A DNA stretch of 64,000 nucleotides. Source: Bacteroidales bacterium. Lineage in GTDB: Bacteria > Bacteroidota > Bacteroidia > Bacteroidales > UBA932. Of this stretch, positions 19,472-28,380 are shown in pieces. The notes under the pieces are model-generated. The model searched no databases. It saw nothing but the letters and a program-made list of their open reading frames with translations, and was not told the DNA's origin. Where the stretch lies: the NCBI GenBank assembly GCA_017961175.1, contig JAGCXV010000061.1:1-64000 (forward strand), written 5' to 3'. Positions within the stretch are counted from its first letter, which is position 1, and each line of letters starts with the position of its first letter. The position numbers and the translations under genes are program-made.

Positions 19472-19501
19472 AAAAAGCGCGGCCTGTTTTTCAAGCCGCG
19501 C
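19472..19501 (-). terminator. Terminator of the uppS-bamA-skp run
   Basis: GCGCGGC pairs with GCCGCGC (7 bp, all G-C) and is followed on the minus strand by five T residues. It lies 22 bp past the stop of the last skp gene and separates it from the korA promoter. Confidence 0.85.
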
Positions 19502-19523
19502 CCTAAAGGTTATTTTAACTCTT

Positions 19524-20075
19524 TTACTGAATCTGAGTAGGTTGAGTCTTGCTTGCAGGAATGCCAAGCTCTGCCTTTACCAACGGAAGAAGGTTAACGG
19601 TGTTGGCATCGTCGATATATACAAGGGCTCCGGAAGCAAGGTCAATTACATAGGCAAGGCCCTGTGCCTTGGCAACCTTCTCGATTGCAGCGAAAGCCTT
19701 CTTCATCACAGGCTCCATAAGCGTGTTCTGGCGTGCGGTGAAATCCTGCTCTGCCTGCTCCTGGAACTGGCGGATGCGCTGGATGATGCTGTTGATCTCA
19801 TCTTCCTTGGTCTTCTTTATGGACTCGTTCCAGGTAGAAGCCTTCTCGTTGTATTCCTTTACCTTTGCCTCATAGTCATTCTGCATGGAAGTAAGGGTTT
19901 CCTGGAGCTCCTTGCCAAAGGCCTGGAGTTTTGTATATGCCTCGTCTCTCTCAGACATGAGAGCTACCACTTCCTGTGAATTGATGTGACCGAGCTTCTG
20001 GGCCAAAACCTTGGTCGGCATCAGGGCTGCGCTTGCGATAACTGCTGCAGCCAGCAACATAATTGTTTTCTTCAT
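19524..20075 (-). CDS. Skp/OmpH-family periplasmic chaperone (second copy)
   Basis: This 183-residue protein has a signal peptide (ending VLAQ), then the OmpH pattern: a short beta segment (KLGHINSQEVVALM), a long charged coiled-coil hairpin (about 50-130) and a closing AYVIDLASGALVYID strand. Skp chaperones hold unfolded outer-membrane proteins on their way to the Bam machine. It is the last of two tandem skp-like genes directly behind bamA, ended by a terminator. The C-terminus is short and Gln/Thr-rich (KTQPTQIQ). Confidence 0.9.
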   Translation of the reverse strand: MKKTIMLLAAAVIASAALMPTKVLAQKLGHINSQEVVALMSERDEAYTKLQAFGKELQETLTSMQNDYEAKVKEYNEKASTWNESIKKTKEDEINSIIQRIRQFQEQAEQDFTARQNTLMEPVMKKAFAAIEKVAKAQGLAYVIDLASGALVYIDDANTVNLLPLVKAELGIPASKTQPTQIQ

Positions 20076-20104
20076 AATTGTATCTACTTTTTTGTTTTGT
20101 TATT

Positions 20105-20635
20105 CTATTTGATTGTAGGATAGATGCTTATAACCTTGGAAGAAAGGTCTGCGGCACTGGCTGCATAAACAACGCCCTCGTTTGTGGCGATGTCGATGAT
20201 CAGCATGTAGCCACCATCTTCAGCTACCTTGTCAATCGCTTTCTGAACCTTTTCCTTGATAGGATCCAGAAGCTCCTGGCTCTTCTTCTGCATCAGACCG
20301 TCCTGGCCGAAGTACTGCTGCTGCTTCTGTTTTGCAGCCTTCTCCTTGGAGATGATCTGCTCTTCCTTTGCCTGACGCTGAGCTGCGCTCATGGAAGCTT
20401 TCTGCTTCTGGTAATTGTTGTAAAGTGTCTCTATCTCGGAAAAGTCTTTCTTAACCGCTTCCTGATACTGCTTACCAAGAGCCTCAAGCTTGTCTGCGGC
20501 AACCTTGTACTCCGGGATTGCGGAAAGTATGGTTTCCGTATTCACATAACCGCATTTCTGCGGAACATTCTGCGCTGCTGCGCTGAGGCAGATCAGCGAT
20601 GCCAATGCAAGAACCAATAACTTTTTCATATCCAT
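20105..20635 (-). CDS. Skp/OmpH-family periplasmic chaperone (first copy)
   Basis: This 176-residue secreted protein has a signal peptide (ending SAAAQ) and the OmpH layout: CGYVNTETILSAIPEY at the start of the mature part, a Gln/Lys-rich coiled coil (about 45-125, including AAKQKQQQYFG) and a C-terminal GYMLIIDIATNEGVVYA strand. It lies 26 bp behind bamA and 29 bp ahead of the second skp gene. Both probably escort outer-membrane barrels in the periplasm. The two copies differ clearly in the coiled coil, so this is an old duplication. Confidence 0.9.
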   Translation of the reverse strand: MDMKKLLVLALASLICLSAAAQNVPQKCGYVNTETILSAIPEYKVAADKLEALGKQYQEAVKKDFSEIETLYNNYQKQKASMSAAQRQAKEEQIISKEKAAKQKQQQYFGQDGLMQKKSQELLDPIKEKVQKAIDKVAEDGGYMLIIDIATNEGVVYAASAADLSSKVISIYPTIK

Positions 20636-20661
20636 TTCGTTTTAAGTGGTTGTCTTTATCT

Positions 20662-23160
20662 CTAGAACTGCTGTCCTATTACAAAGTGGAACTGGCTGCC
20701 TCCCTTCTTCTTCCCCTCGTTTGGAACTGAATCGAATCCGTAGCCCCAGTCTATACCCATCAGGCCTACCATCGGGAGCATGATTCTCACGCCGACTCCA
20801 GCACTTCTCTTTATATCGAACGGGTTGAATCCGCCAATTTCCTTCCAGCAGTTTCCGCCTTCAAGGAATGCAAGAGCAAATATCGTGCTCGACGGCTGGA
20901 GAATCAGAGGATATCTGAGTTCCAAAGTGAATTTATCGTAAACGTGGCCTACGTAAGCACCGTTCTCAAGAGGTGTCAGCGAGTAGTTAGGATAACCTCT
21001 AAGTGAAATAATGTCAGATCCGTAGGTGTTGTAGCCGCTCATACCGTCTCCACCGACCTCGAATCCCTCGAACGGAGAATATCCCAGGCTCTTCTTGTAA
21101 TATCCCAGATAGCCCCAGTTGGCCGCTGCCCTGAACACGAGGTTCTTTACTATGGACAGATAAACGTCGCTCTTGAACTGCCACTTGTGGTACTCGATCC
21201 ACTTGTACTTTTCCGTAGCGTCCATATGCTTGTAGTCGCGATGGCCTCTCATAAGAGAGTAAGGCGGGGTCAGCTGCAGGGTGAAGGAGAAGTCAGAACC
21301 GCCTCTAGGGAAGATCGGCTGGTCTGTGGAATTTCTCTCAAGACCGATGGTGTAGCTGAAGTTGTGGCTCTTTCCGGTGTCGAACAGGAAGTTGTAGTAC
21401 CATTTCTGCAGTTTGTATGTCTGCCATGAGAGAGCGTGGAAGAGCACAAAGTAGTTGTCAGGCCAGTTGAGCCTGCTGCCAAGGCTTGCGCTCACACCGT
21501 AAACCTCCATATACTGGTCTGAATGCCTGTAGAAATATGTGGAGTTGGTCTGGCGTGTAAAGTATGTGGAAACACTCAGGCTGACAGGCTTGTTACCCAG
21601 AAGCCAAGGCTCTGCGAAGCTTGCGGAAAGCGCGGTATAGTATGTACCGCTGGTCTGGAACCTGATGGAAAGGTTCTGTCCGTCTCCCAGAGGAACAGGT
21701 CTCCAGGCTTTCTTCTTGAATACCCTCTTGATGGCGAAGTTGTTGAAACTCAATCCCAGGGTTCCTACAAAGGTATTGCCGCCCCAGCCTCCGGAAAGTT
21801 CCACGTGGCTGTCCGGTTTCTCTTCAAGATTGTATGCGATGTCAACCGTATTCTTGTTTGCATCAGGCATTACGTTATAACCCGTACCGTTCTGGAATAC
21901 CTCCGGGTTGAAGTGACCGATGCTGGAAAGTTCCCTGACGGACCTCTCGAAATCGGTCTGGGAGAAAAGATAGCCCGGCTTGGTGAAGAGGGCTCTTCTG
22001 GCAATCTTCTCCGCGGTAATGTTGTTTCCGTTGATTATGATCTTGTTGAAGGTTGCAGGCTTGCCTTCGTAGATTCTCATTTCCACGTCCACGGAATCAT
22101 TCTGGATACTCTTTTCCACAGGCATTACATTAAAGAAAAGATAGCCGTTGTCCGTGTACATTTTCTTTACATCCGGCTCCATCTGCTTAGGGTCGCCGTT
22201 AAGGCGCTTGTCCATAGTCACAAGGTCATAGACATCTCCTTTCTTGATCCTCAGCACCTGGTTGAGCTGATCGGTGGAATAGATACTGTTTCCTGTCCAG
22301 GATATGTCCCTGAAATAGTAGCGGTCTCCTTCCTCCAGAGTGAAATCGATTGCAAGGCGGTCGTCTTCAATGTAGTACATCGTATCCTTCAGGATGCGGG
22401 CATCACGGTATCCCTGCTCGTTGAAGGCGGAAATCATGTTAACCTTGTCCTCCGCATATTCCTTCTCCTTGAACTTCTTGGACTTGAAGAAGTTCATCAG
22501 CCTCTTGTCCCTGGTATGCTTCATGGACTTCACCAGTTTCTTCTCCGAGAGGTTCTTGTTGCCTTCGAAGGTGATCCTTCCGATTTTTACCCTCGGGCCG
22601 CGGTCTATGTCGAAAGTAACCCTTACAGCGTTCTGAACCACAGGATCCTCTTCCTGGAGAACCTTGACCTGGCACTTGAGGAAGCCTTTCTCGTGGAAAT
22701 ATTTCTTTATGATGTTGGTGGAAGACTCGATGATATAATCGGAAAGTTCAGATCCCCTCTTGAGTTTCAGTCTCTCGTTTAGGTCTGACTTCTGGCCGTT
22801 ACGGATTCCGCTGAACAGCCAGCGGGAAACTCTTGGACGCTCTGCCAGACGCAATCCCAGCCATACTGTATCCTTCGCGGCGGAAAGGGAGTCGATATAG
22901 AATCCGGCATCGGAAAAATATCGCTGAGCCCAGACTCTCTTCAGGATGTCTGAAAGCTCTATGCTAGGGATAGTTATCTTGTCTCCCTTGTTGATTCCCG
23001 TTACGGAGAGAATCTGTTCCTCGCTAAGATATTTGATTCCTGAAACTCTGATTCCACCTACGACATACGTCTTTGGACTGGTGTAGTCAACGTCCTGGGC
23101 GGACAATGACAACGGCAGAATCATCAAAACGCAAGCAATGGTCAGCTTAAATATTTTCAT
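20662..23160 (-). CDS. bamA: Outer membrane protein assembly factor BamA
   Basis: This 832-residue Omp85 protein inserts beta-barrels into the outer membrane. It has a signal peptide, an N-terminal set of POTRA domains (about 30-440; for example VGGIRVSGIKYLSEEQIL and YYFRDISWTGNSIYS) and a C-terminal 16-strand barrel that ends in the typical aromatic signal (FHFVIGQQF). The barrel contains GNTFVGTLGLSF and a GLMGIDWGYGFD strand. It sits 3 bp behind uppS and just ahead of two skp chaperone genes, the usual Bacteroidota arrangement. Its partner bamD is elsewhere in the window, near 33 kb. Confidence 0.96.
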   Translation of the reverse strand: MKIFKLTIACVLMILPLSLSAQDVDYTSPKTYVVGGIRVSGIKYLSEEQILSVTGINKGDKITIPSIELSDILKRVWAQRYFSDAGFYIDSLSAAKDTVWLGLRLAERPRVSRWLFSGIRNGQKSDLNERLKLKRGSELSDYIIESSTNIIKKYFHEKGFLKCQVKVLQEEDPVVQNAVRVTFDIDRGPRVKIGRITFEGNKNLSEKKLVKSMKHTRDKRLMNFFKSKKFKEKEYAEDKVNMISAFNEQGYRDARILKDTMYYIEDDRLAIDFTLEEGDRYYFRDISWTGNSIYSTDQLNQVLRIKKGDVYDLVTMDKRLNGDPKQMEPDVKKMYTDNGYLFFNVMPVEKSIQNDSVDVEMRIYEGKPATFNKIIINGNNITAEKIARRALFTKPGYLFSQTDFERSVRELSSIGHFNPEVFQNGTGYNVMPDANKNTVDIAYNLEEKPDSHVELSGGWGGNTFVGTLGLSFNNFAIKRVFKKKAWRPVPLGDGQNLSIRFQTSGTYYTALSASFAEPWLLGNKPVSLSVSTYFTRQTNSTYFYRHSDQYMEVYGVSASLGSRLNWPDNYFVLFHALSWQTYKLQKWYYNFLFDTGKSHNFSYTIGLERNSTDQPIFPRGGSDFSFTLQLTPPYSLMRGHRDYKHMDATEKYKWIEYHKWQFKSDVYLSIVKNLVFRAAANWGYLGYYKKSLGYSPFEGFEVGGDGMSGYNTYGSDIISLRGYPNYSLTPLENGAYVGHVYDKFTLELRYPLILQPSSTIFALAFLEGGNCWKEIGGFNPFDIKRSAGVGVRIMLPMVGLMGIDWGYGFDSVPNEGKKKGGSQFHFVIGQQF

Positions 23161-23163
23161 CTG

Positions 23164-23874
23164 TCACTCATTATTCGATTTAACCTTGCCGAATCTGCGG
23201 TCCCTGCGGGCATACTCCTCAATGGCAAGACGGAACTCTTTTTTGCGAAAATCAGGCCAAAGAGTGTCCGTAAAGTAAAACTCCGTGTATGCGGTTTGCC
23301 AAAGCATGTAATTGCTGATCCTCTCTTCTCCGCTGGTGCGTATAAGAAGGTCTGGATCAGGAACTCCGGCTGTTATAAGATATTTGTCGAAATCTTCCGG
23401 AAGCATCTGCTTGCCAGGGTTTTCCTCAGCGAAGCGGTTGGCTGCCTGGACGATATCCCACTTTCCACTGTAGTTTATCATAACCACCAGAGTGGTTCCC
23501 TGGCCGCCGGAAGTGGCTTCCATAAGCCCCTCTATGGCCAGACGGAGATCCGGGTCCAGCTGCTGGAGATTGCCCAGCATCAGAACCCTCACCCTGTTCT
23601 TTATCAAATACTTGGTCTCTCTTTCTATCGCCTTTAGCATAAGAGCCCAAAGACCCTGTACCTCGTCTGAAGGACGGCCCCAGTTCTCGGTGGAGAAAGC
23701 AAAAAGGCTCAGATATTTGATTTTCATCTCCACAGCAAACTCCAGGCAGGCACGGACGCTCTCAACGCCCTCCTTGTGCCCCTCAAGACGCTCAAGCCCG
23801 CGGGACTTTGCCCACCGGCCGTTGCCGTCCATGATTATGGATACGTGCTGCGGTATTTTTGAAATCTCTTCCAT
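23164..23874 (-). CDS. uppS: Di-trans,poly-cis-undecaprenyl-diphosphate synthase
   Basis: This 236-residue cis-prenyltransferase makes undecaprenyl diphosphate, the lipid carrier for peptidoglycan and glycan export. The Mg-binding Asp16 in MDGNGRWAKSRG and the C-terminal pair RTSGE with SNYMLWQTAYTE are all present. The second conserved region reads YLSLFAFSTENW. It heads the leftward run uppS-bamA-skp-skp and has a -7 box 17 bp upstream. Cytoplasmic, membrane associated. Identification is secure. Confidence 0.97.
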   Translation of the reverse strand: MEEISKIPQHVSIIMDGNGRWAKSRGLERLEGHKEGVESVRACLEFAVEMKIKYLSLFAFSTENWGRPSDEVQGLWALMLKAIERETKYLIKNRVRVLMLGNLQQLDPDLRLAIEGLMEATSGGQGTTLVVMINYSGKWDIVQAANRFAEENPGKQMLPEDFDKYLITAGVPDPDLLIRTSGEERISNYMLWQTAYTEFYFTDTLWPDFRKKEFRLAIEEYARRDRRFGKVKSNNE

Positions 23875-23891
23875 AGAATGCGTATAGACGG

Positions 23892-23899
23892 CAAATATA
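23892..23899 (-). promoter_or_regulatory. Putative -7 box for uppS-bamA-skp-skp
   Basis: The minus strand reads TATATTTG, a full -7 match, 17 bp before the uppS ATG and inside the short gap after nadK. The -33 element is not evident. Confidence 0.5.
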
Positions 23900-23919
23900 A
23901 GAAATTTAATCCAACTCCT

Positions 23920-24792
23920 CTATAAAGAATTGCGCCAGTCCGCACCCCAATACAGTTTACTGCTTAGAGCTTCCATAAAGCTGTTGTCCGGACTGACTAT
24001 TTCAAGATCTGTGGAAGATGCCGTGAAGACCGCCTTTTCCCCGTCAGGAATTGAGAACGAACGGTTGTCAGCGCTCAGTGTAGCGTCTTCGTATCTGGTG
24101 GAAAAGCCCACTTCTATTGTGGCTGAATCGGAAACCACAAGAGGGCGGATATTAAGGTTATGCGGAGCTATCGGCACGATTATCAGCACCTTGCACCCGG
24201 GCATCACAATAGGTCCGCCTGCACTCATGGAATAAGCGGTAGAACCCGTCGCCGATGCTATCAGCACACCATCTGCCATATATCGCGGAATAGGCTCCCC
24301 GTTAACTTTTATTTCCAGTTCCAGGACCGCCGGCCCCTTTCTCTGGAGGGTGAACTCGTTCAGGGCGTAAGGGCAGAAATCCGCCGGCATGCTGCTGCAG
24401 CTCATTTTAAGGAGAGTGCGTTTTTCTGTCTTGAATTGTCCCTTGAGAAGAGACTGGATTCCCTCAACCTTGGAAGTGGTAAGGAAGCCCAGCCTGCCGA
24501 AATTGATTCCGGCAACAGGGATTTCCCGCCCCACCACAAGAGGAACACTGGAAAGGAAGGTTCCGTCTCCGCCCAGAGACAGCAGCAGTCCGGTGTCTTC
24601 CGGAAGTTCTCCGGCAGAGGAAAATACTTCCGCTCCCTTGAAGCTGAAAGACGGGCATATCTGGGAAATATAACGGAAGAAAGGCTCGTAGAAATAGACC
24701 CGGGAAGAGGATTCTTCCACGATCTTCAGCACTTCCATAAGTTTAGGAAGGGATGTCCTGTAAACCGTTCTTCCGAAAATTGCAACTTTCAT
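23920..24792 (-). CDS. nadK: NAD kinase
   Basis: This 290-residue enzyme phosphorylates NAD to NADP in the cytoplasm. The GGDGTF motif is at residues 74-79, the second conserved block reads [12 protein letters not shown], and the glycine-rich loop is [14 protein letters not shown]. An open frame continues upstream to 24915, but that would overlap the divergent pdxJ and its promoter, and the family starts at MKVAIFGR; I therefore start at 24792 (an ATG at 24798 is also possible). It lies upstream of uppS in the same direction. Confidence 0.94.
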   Translation of the reverse strand: MKVAIFGRTVYRTSLPKLMEVLKIVEESSSRVYFYEPFFRYISQICPSFSFKGAEVFSSAGELPEDTGLLLSLGGDGTFLSSVPLVVGREIPVAGINFGRLGFLTTSKVEGIQSLLKGQFKTEKRTLLKMSCSSMPADFCPYALNEFTLQRKGPAVLELEIKVNGEPIPRYMADGVLIASATGSTAYSMSAGGPIVMPGCKVLIIVPIAPHNLNIRPLVVSDSATIEVGFSTRYEDATLSADNRSFSIPDGEKAVFTASSTDLEIVSPDNSFMEALSSKLYWGADWRNSL

Positions 24793-24827
24793 ACGCATTA
24801 ATTTTTCGCAAGTTAGGCATAATTTCA

Positions 24828-24835
24828 TAAATTTG
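24828..24835 (+). promoter_or_regulatory. Putative -7 box for pdxJ
   Basis: TAAATTTG is a full -7 match that ends only 6 nt before the pdxJ ATG, so transcription would start at or very near the start codon. A one-mismatch -33 (TTCG, 24805-24808) lies 19 bp upstream. Confidence 0.5.
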
Positions 24836-24841
24836 TCAAAT

Positions 24842-25558
24842 ATGGAAACAAGACTTAGCGTAAACATAAACAAAATAGCCACCCTGAGAAATGCCAGGGG
24901 AGGCAATATGCCCAATGTCCTTCAATGCGCTCTGGACTGCGAGAAGTTCGGAGCCCAGGGAATAACCGTCCACCCAAGGCCGGATGAAAGGCACATAAGG
25001 CGGCAGGATGTGCTTGACCTCAAGCCCGTCCTGACAACGGAATTCAACATAGAAGGCAACCCGAAGGATCCTTTCAACCAGCTGGTCCTTAGCGTGCTGC
25101 CCGCTCAGGTAACTCTCGTCCCCGATGCGGAAAACGTTCTAACCTCCAACGCCGGATGGGATACCATAGTCCACCGTGATTTCCTGAAAAAGACCTGCAA
25201 AATGTTCAAGGATGCCGGTATCAGGGTATCCATTTTCGTGGATCCCGTCGAGGATATGGTAAAAGGAGCCGCCGAATGCGGATGCGACCGGGTGGAGCTT
25301 TACACGGAGGGTTATGCCAAGAACTTCAAGGCTAACCGCGAGCAAGCAATCGAACCTTATTATAAGGCTGCCGTACAGGCTCAGAAATGCGGACTGGGAC
25401 TTAACGCCGGGCACGACCTGAATCTGGACAACTTGAGATACTTTGCCCAGACCATACCGGGACTTCTGGAAGTTTCCATAGGTCACGCCCTGATCTGTGA
25501 CGCCCTTTATCTTGGACTTGAAAACACAATCCGGGCTTACAGAAGGGAGTTGCTGTAA
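24842..25558 (+). CDS. pdxJ: Pyridoxine 5'-phosphate synthase
   Basis: This 238-residue TIM-barrel enzyme closes the pyridine ring of vitamin B6 from 1-deoxyxylulose 5-phosphate and aminoacetone 3-phosphate. Typical motifs are [15 protein letters not shown] at the N-terminus, [25 protein letters not shown] and [13 protein letters not shown]. The ATG at 24842 is used; the frame is open 9 bp further to a TTG, which has no support. It diverges from nadK with a 49-bp gap. No other de novo B6 gene is seen nearby. Confidence 0.96.
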   Translation: METRLSVNINKIATLRNARGGNMPNVLQCALDCEKFGAQGITVHPRPDERHIRRQDVLDLKPVLTTEFNIEGNPKDPFNQLVLSVLPAQVTLVPDAENVLTSNAGWDTIVHRDFLKKTCKMFKDAGIRVSIFVDPVEDMVKGAAECGCDRVELYTEGYAKNFKANREQAIEPYYKAAVQAQKCGLGLNAGHDLNLDNLRYFAQTIPGLLEVSIGHALICDALYLGLENTIRAYRRELL

Positions 25559-25565
25559 TTTTTAC

Positions 25566-25573
25566 TAAATTTG
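25566..25573 (+). promoter_or_regulatory. Putative -7 box for the Skp-like lipoprotein gene
   Basis: TAAATTTG matches the -7 consensus and is 43 bp upstream of the next ATG. It begins 7 bp after the pdxJ stop codon. No clear -33. Confidence 0.45.
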
Positions 25574-25616
25574 CAGCCTGCTTGACAGAAATCAATAAAA
25601 CGTAACATACACAAAT

Positions 25617-26240
25617 ATGAAAATCAAGACACTTATTTGCATTGCACTTGCTGCTGCATTTGCAGTTTCCTGCAACCAGAAAACAAACAACAATACCGTA
25701 TCAGAGGGACAGAGTTCAGCCCCTCAGGCAGGAAGCATAGTTTATATCCAGCTGGATTCCATCGTTGCCAAATACGATATGTTCAACGACCTGAAGAGCG
25801 AACTTGAGGAAAAGGTTCAGAAGATCCAGAACGAACTTCAATCAAAGGGAAGAGCCTTTGAGAGAGACGTAAAGGATTTCCAGAACAAGATACAGAAGGG
25901 ACTCATGACCCAGTCTGAGGCTGAAGAGAAGAACCGCATCCTGGGTAACCGCCAGGCAGACCTGCAGAACCTCAGCGCACAGAAAGAGGCTGAAATCCAG
26001 GAGGAAAACACCGTTATGATGAACAAGGTGATGGATGCCATCGAGACCTTCGTAAAGAAGTATAACGAAGAGAAGAAATACTCTATGATCATTACCGGAG
26101 TATTCGAGGGAGACCCTAACCTGAACATCACCAACGACGTTATCGAAGGACTCAACGAGGAATACGTAAAGAACAAGAAAAAGGCTGTTTCTTCAGAGAC
26201 TGAAACCGAAACCAAGACTGAGGAAGCACCGGCAAAGTAG
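25617..26240 (+). CDS. OmpH/Skp-like lipoprotein
   Basis: This 207-residue protein has the Skp layout but with a lipoprotein signal (FAVSC, Cys19) instead of a soluble signal peptide. After a Gln/Asn/Ser-rich linker comes the start strand GSIVYIQLDSIVAKYD, a long coiled coil (about 60-150) and a closing KYSMIITGVFEG strand. A charged Glu/Thr tail ends the protein. Lipid anchoring would tether the chaperone to a membrane, unlike the two soluble copies behind bamA. It is followed 6 bp later by a glycosyltransferase gene. Confidence 0.85.
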   Translation: MKIKTLICIALAAAFAVSCNQKTNNNTVSEGQSSAPQAGSIVYIQLDSIVAKYDMFNDLKSELEEKVQKIQNELQSKGRAFERDVKDFQNKIQKGLMTQSEAEEKNRILGNRQADLQNLSAQKEAEIQEENTVMMNKVMDAIETFVKKYNEEKKYSMIITGVFEGDPNLNITNDVIEGLNEEYVKNKKKAVSSETETETKTEEAPAK

Positions 26241-26246
26241 CCGCCG

Positions 26247-27425
26247 ATGAGGATTGCAATACTTTCTTGCTTTTACCCGTTCAGGGGTGGGATATCGCAG
26301 TTCAACACCTACTTGCTGAAGGAACTTTCCAAAAGGCACACCGTAAAGGCGTTCAACTTCAAAAGGCAGTATCCCGGCATCCTCTTTCCCGGCAAAACGC
26401 AGAAAGTTGCATCTGACGACACGGCTCTCCCTGTTGAGAGCCAAGCCGTTCTGGATAGCGCCAATCCCCTGACTTACAGGCGCACAGCTAAAGCAATCGC
26501 CGCTTTCTGTCCGGATGTCCTCATTACAAGGTACTGGATGAGCTACTTCGCCCCTTCTCTGGGAGGTGTCTGTGGCAAGACGGCAAAACTGCTCAGTAAA
26601 CAGGGTTATGGAGAAAGCGGAAAATTCCGCACCGTAGCCATCGCCGACAACATAATTCCTCACGAAAAACATTTCTTCGACATCCCGCTCGCCCGCTATT
26701 TTGTTAAACGGCAGAGCGGGATTGTTACGCTAAGCCACGCCGTGGAGGAGCAGCTCAAGCAAATCTGCCCGGGCGTGAAAAGCACCACGATACCTCACCC
26801 ACTCTACTCAAACTTCGGAGAGAGAATGGATACTCTCCAGGCCCGCCGTCAGCTGGGAATTCAGGGGACGGATGAGGAGATCCTTGGCCGCAAAGTCCTT
26901 CTATTCTTCGGGTTAATAAGGGATTACAAGGGTCTGGACATCCTTCTGGAAGCCCTGCCTCTGCTTGACCGCTCATATACGCTCATCGTTGCCGGAGAAG
27001 CCTACGGCAGCTTTGAGAAATATCGCCAGATCATCGAATCTGAAAGATTTGCTCCTGTCAGAGGCAATCTCATTCTCCACGACAGATACATCCCCGACGG
27101 GGACGTGAAAGTTTATTTCAGCGCCGCGGACCTCAGCGTATTGCCTTACCGGTCTGCTACCCAGAGCGGTATCAGTTCCATATCCTGGAACTTTGACGTT
27201 CCCCTTATCACCACTCCTGTAGGCGGACTTGTGGAAAGCGTGGGAAAGGCAGGAACCGGAATGCTCACAGACGGGCTTACTCCTCAAGATGTGGCCCGGA
27301 GCATCGAGAAATACTTTGCAGAAGACAAGAAAGAAGAGTATCTTCGCAACATATCCCGTCTGAAGGCTGAACTCGGATGGGAAGCCTTTGCAAACAAACT
27401 TGAAGATTTCATAAACACCTTATAG
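26247..27425 (+). CDS. Glycosyltransferase family 4
   Basis: This 392-residue cytoplasmic or peripheral protein has the GT-B fold of GT4 enzymes. The N-terminal domain opens with a [16 protein letters not shown] donor-loop region. The C-terminal domain holds [16 protein letters not shown], a [14 protein letters not shown] loop and TTPVGGLVE, where the sugar-nucleotide is bound. No signal peptide or membrane helix is seen. The gene sits between a Skp-like lipoprotein and purC with gaps of 6 and 4 bp, so it is probably cotranscribed, but this says little about its acceptor. Sugar donor and product are unknown. Confidence 0.88.
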   Translation: MRIAILSCFYPFRGGISQFNTYLLKELSKRHTVKAFNFKRQYPGILFPGKTQKVASDDTALPVESQAVLDSANPLTYRRTAKAIAAFCPDVLITRYWMSYFAPSLGGVCGKTAKLLSKQGYGESGKFRTVAIADNIIPHEKHFFDIPLARYFVKRQSGIVTLSHAVEEQLKQICPGVKSTTIPHPLYSNFGERMDTLQARRQLGIQGTDEEILGRKVLLFFGLIRDYKGLDILLEALPLLDRSYTLIVAGEAYGSFEKYRQIIESERFAPVRGNLILHDRYIPDGDVKVYFSAADLSVLPYRSATQSGISSISWNFDVPLITTPVGGLVESVGKAGTGMLTDGLTPQDVARSIEKYFAEDKKEEYLRNISRLKAELGWEAFANKLEDFINTL

Positions 27426-27429
27426 CTAT

Positions 27430-28380
27430 ATGGATTCCATTGTAAGAACCGATTTCGATTTCAAGGACCTTACCGGAAAATATACAGGAAAGGTCCGCGA
27501 CGTGTACTTTATCAAGGACAAATACATGGTAATGGTGGCAACGGACAGAATCAGCGCCTTTGACGTTGTGCTGCCTCGCGGAATCCCTTACAAGGGACAG
27601 GTTCTCAACCAGATCGCTGCAAAGTTCCTGGACTCTACCCAGGACATCGTGCGCAACTGGAAGATCGCTTGCCCGGATCCTATGGTGACAGTCGGATACA
27701 AGTGCCAGCCGCTTCCAGTCGAGATGATTGTAAGAGGCTACCTTACCGGCAGCAGCTGGAGAAGCTACAAAGCCGGCTCAAGGCAGATATGCGGAGTGGA
27801 TATTCCTGACGGAATGCGTGAGCACCAGAAGTTTGACCACCCTATCATAACCCCTACCACAAAGGCTGAAATCGGCGGTCACGACCAGGACATATCCAAG
27901 GAAGAAATCATTGCCAAGGGCCTGATTCCGGCAGACATTTACGCCAAGGTGGAAGAAGCAGCCCTGAAACTCTTTGAAAGGGGAACGGAGATAGCAGCCC
28001 AGAGAGGCCTGATACTTGTAGATACAAAGTACGAGTTCGGATTGCTGGACGGAGAGGTTTGCCTTATGGATGAAATCCACACCCCAGACTCTTCAAGATA
28101 CTTCTATCTGGAAGGCTATCAGGACAGGTTCGACAAGGGCGAGCCTCAGAAGCAGCTGTCCAAGGAATTCGTCAGGGAGTGGCTGATGGACAACGGATTC
28201 CAGGGAAGGGCCGGAGAAAAGGTTCCAAAAATGACAGACGAGATCGTTGCCGGCATTTCCGACCGCTACATAGAACTCTACGAGGCAGTCACCGCGGAGA
28301 AATTCGTAAAGCAGCCTTACGACAGCCAGGTGTTTGAAAGGATAGAAGAAAACATAAAGAATATGCTTGCAAGACTATGA
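27430..28380 (+). CDS. purC: Phosphoribosylaminoimidazole-succinocarboxamide synthase
   Basis: This 316-residue enzyme joins CAIR and aspartate with ATP in step 7 of purine synthesis. It shows GKVRDVYFI at the ATP site, [13 protein letters not shown], a [14 protein letters not shown] block and [12 protein letters not shown]. The length fits the longer SAICAR synthase form of about 310 residues. Its stop overlaps the start of the LysM gene (ATGA), so the two are translationally adjacent. The purine gene purE is about 27 kb away in this window. Confidence 0.96.
   Translation: MDSIVRTDFDFKDLTGKYTGKVRDVYFIKDKYMVMVATDRISAFDVVLPRGIPYKGQVLNQIAAKFLDSTQDIVRNWKIACPDPMVTVGYKCQPLPVEMIVRGYLTGSSWRSYKAGSRQICGVDIPDGMREHQKFDHPIITPTTKAEIGGHDQDISKEEIIAKGLIPADIYAKVEEAALKLFERGTEIAAQRGLILVDTKYEFGLLDGEVCLMDEIHTPDSSRYFYLEGYQDRFDKGEPQKQLSKEFVREWLMDNGFQGRAGEKVPKMTDEIVAGISDRYIELYEAVTAEKFVKQPYDSQVFERIEENIKNMLARL

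Noticed and set aside
21523..22782. Open frame of 419 codons antisense to bamA
   Set aside because: It is a shadow of the bamA coding strand, with no start context or domains.
24793..24915. Longer nadK start
   Set aside because: It would overlap the divergent pdxJ gene and its -7 box, and adds a hydrophobic stretch foreign to the family.
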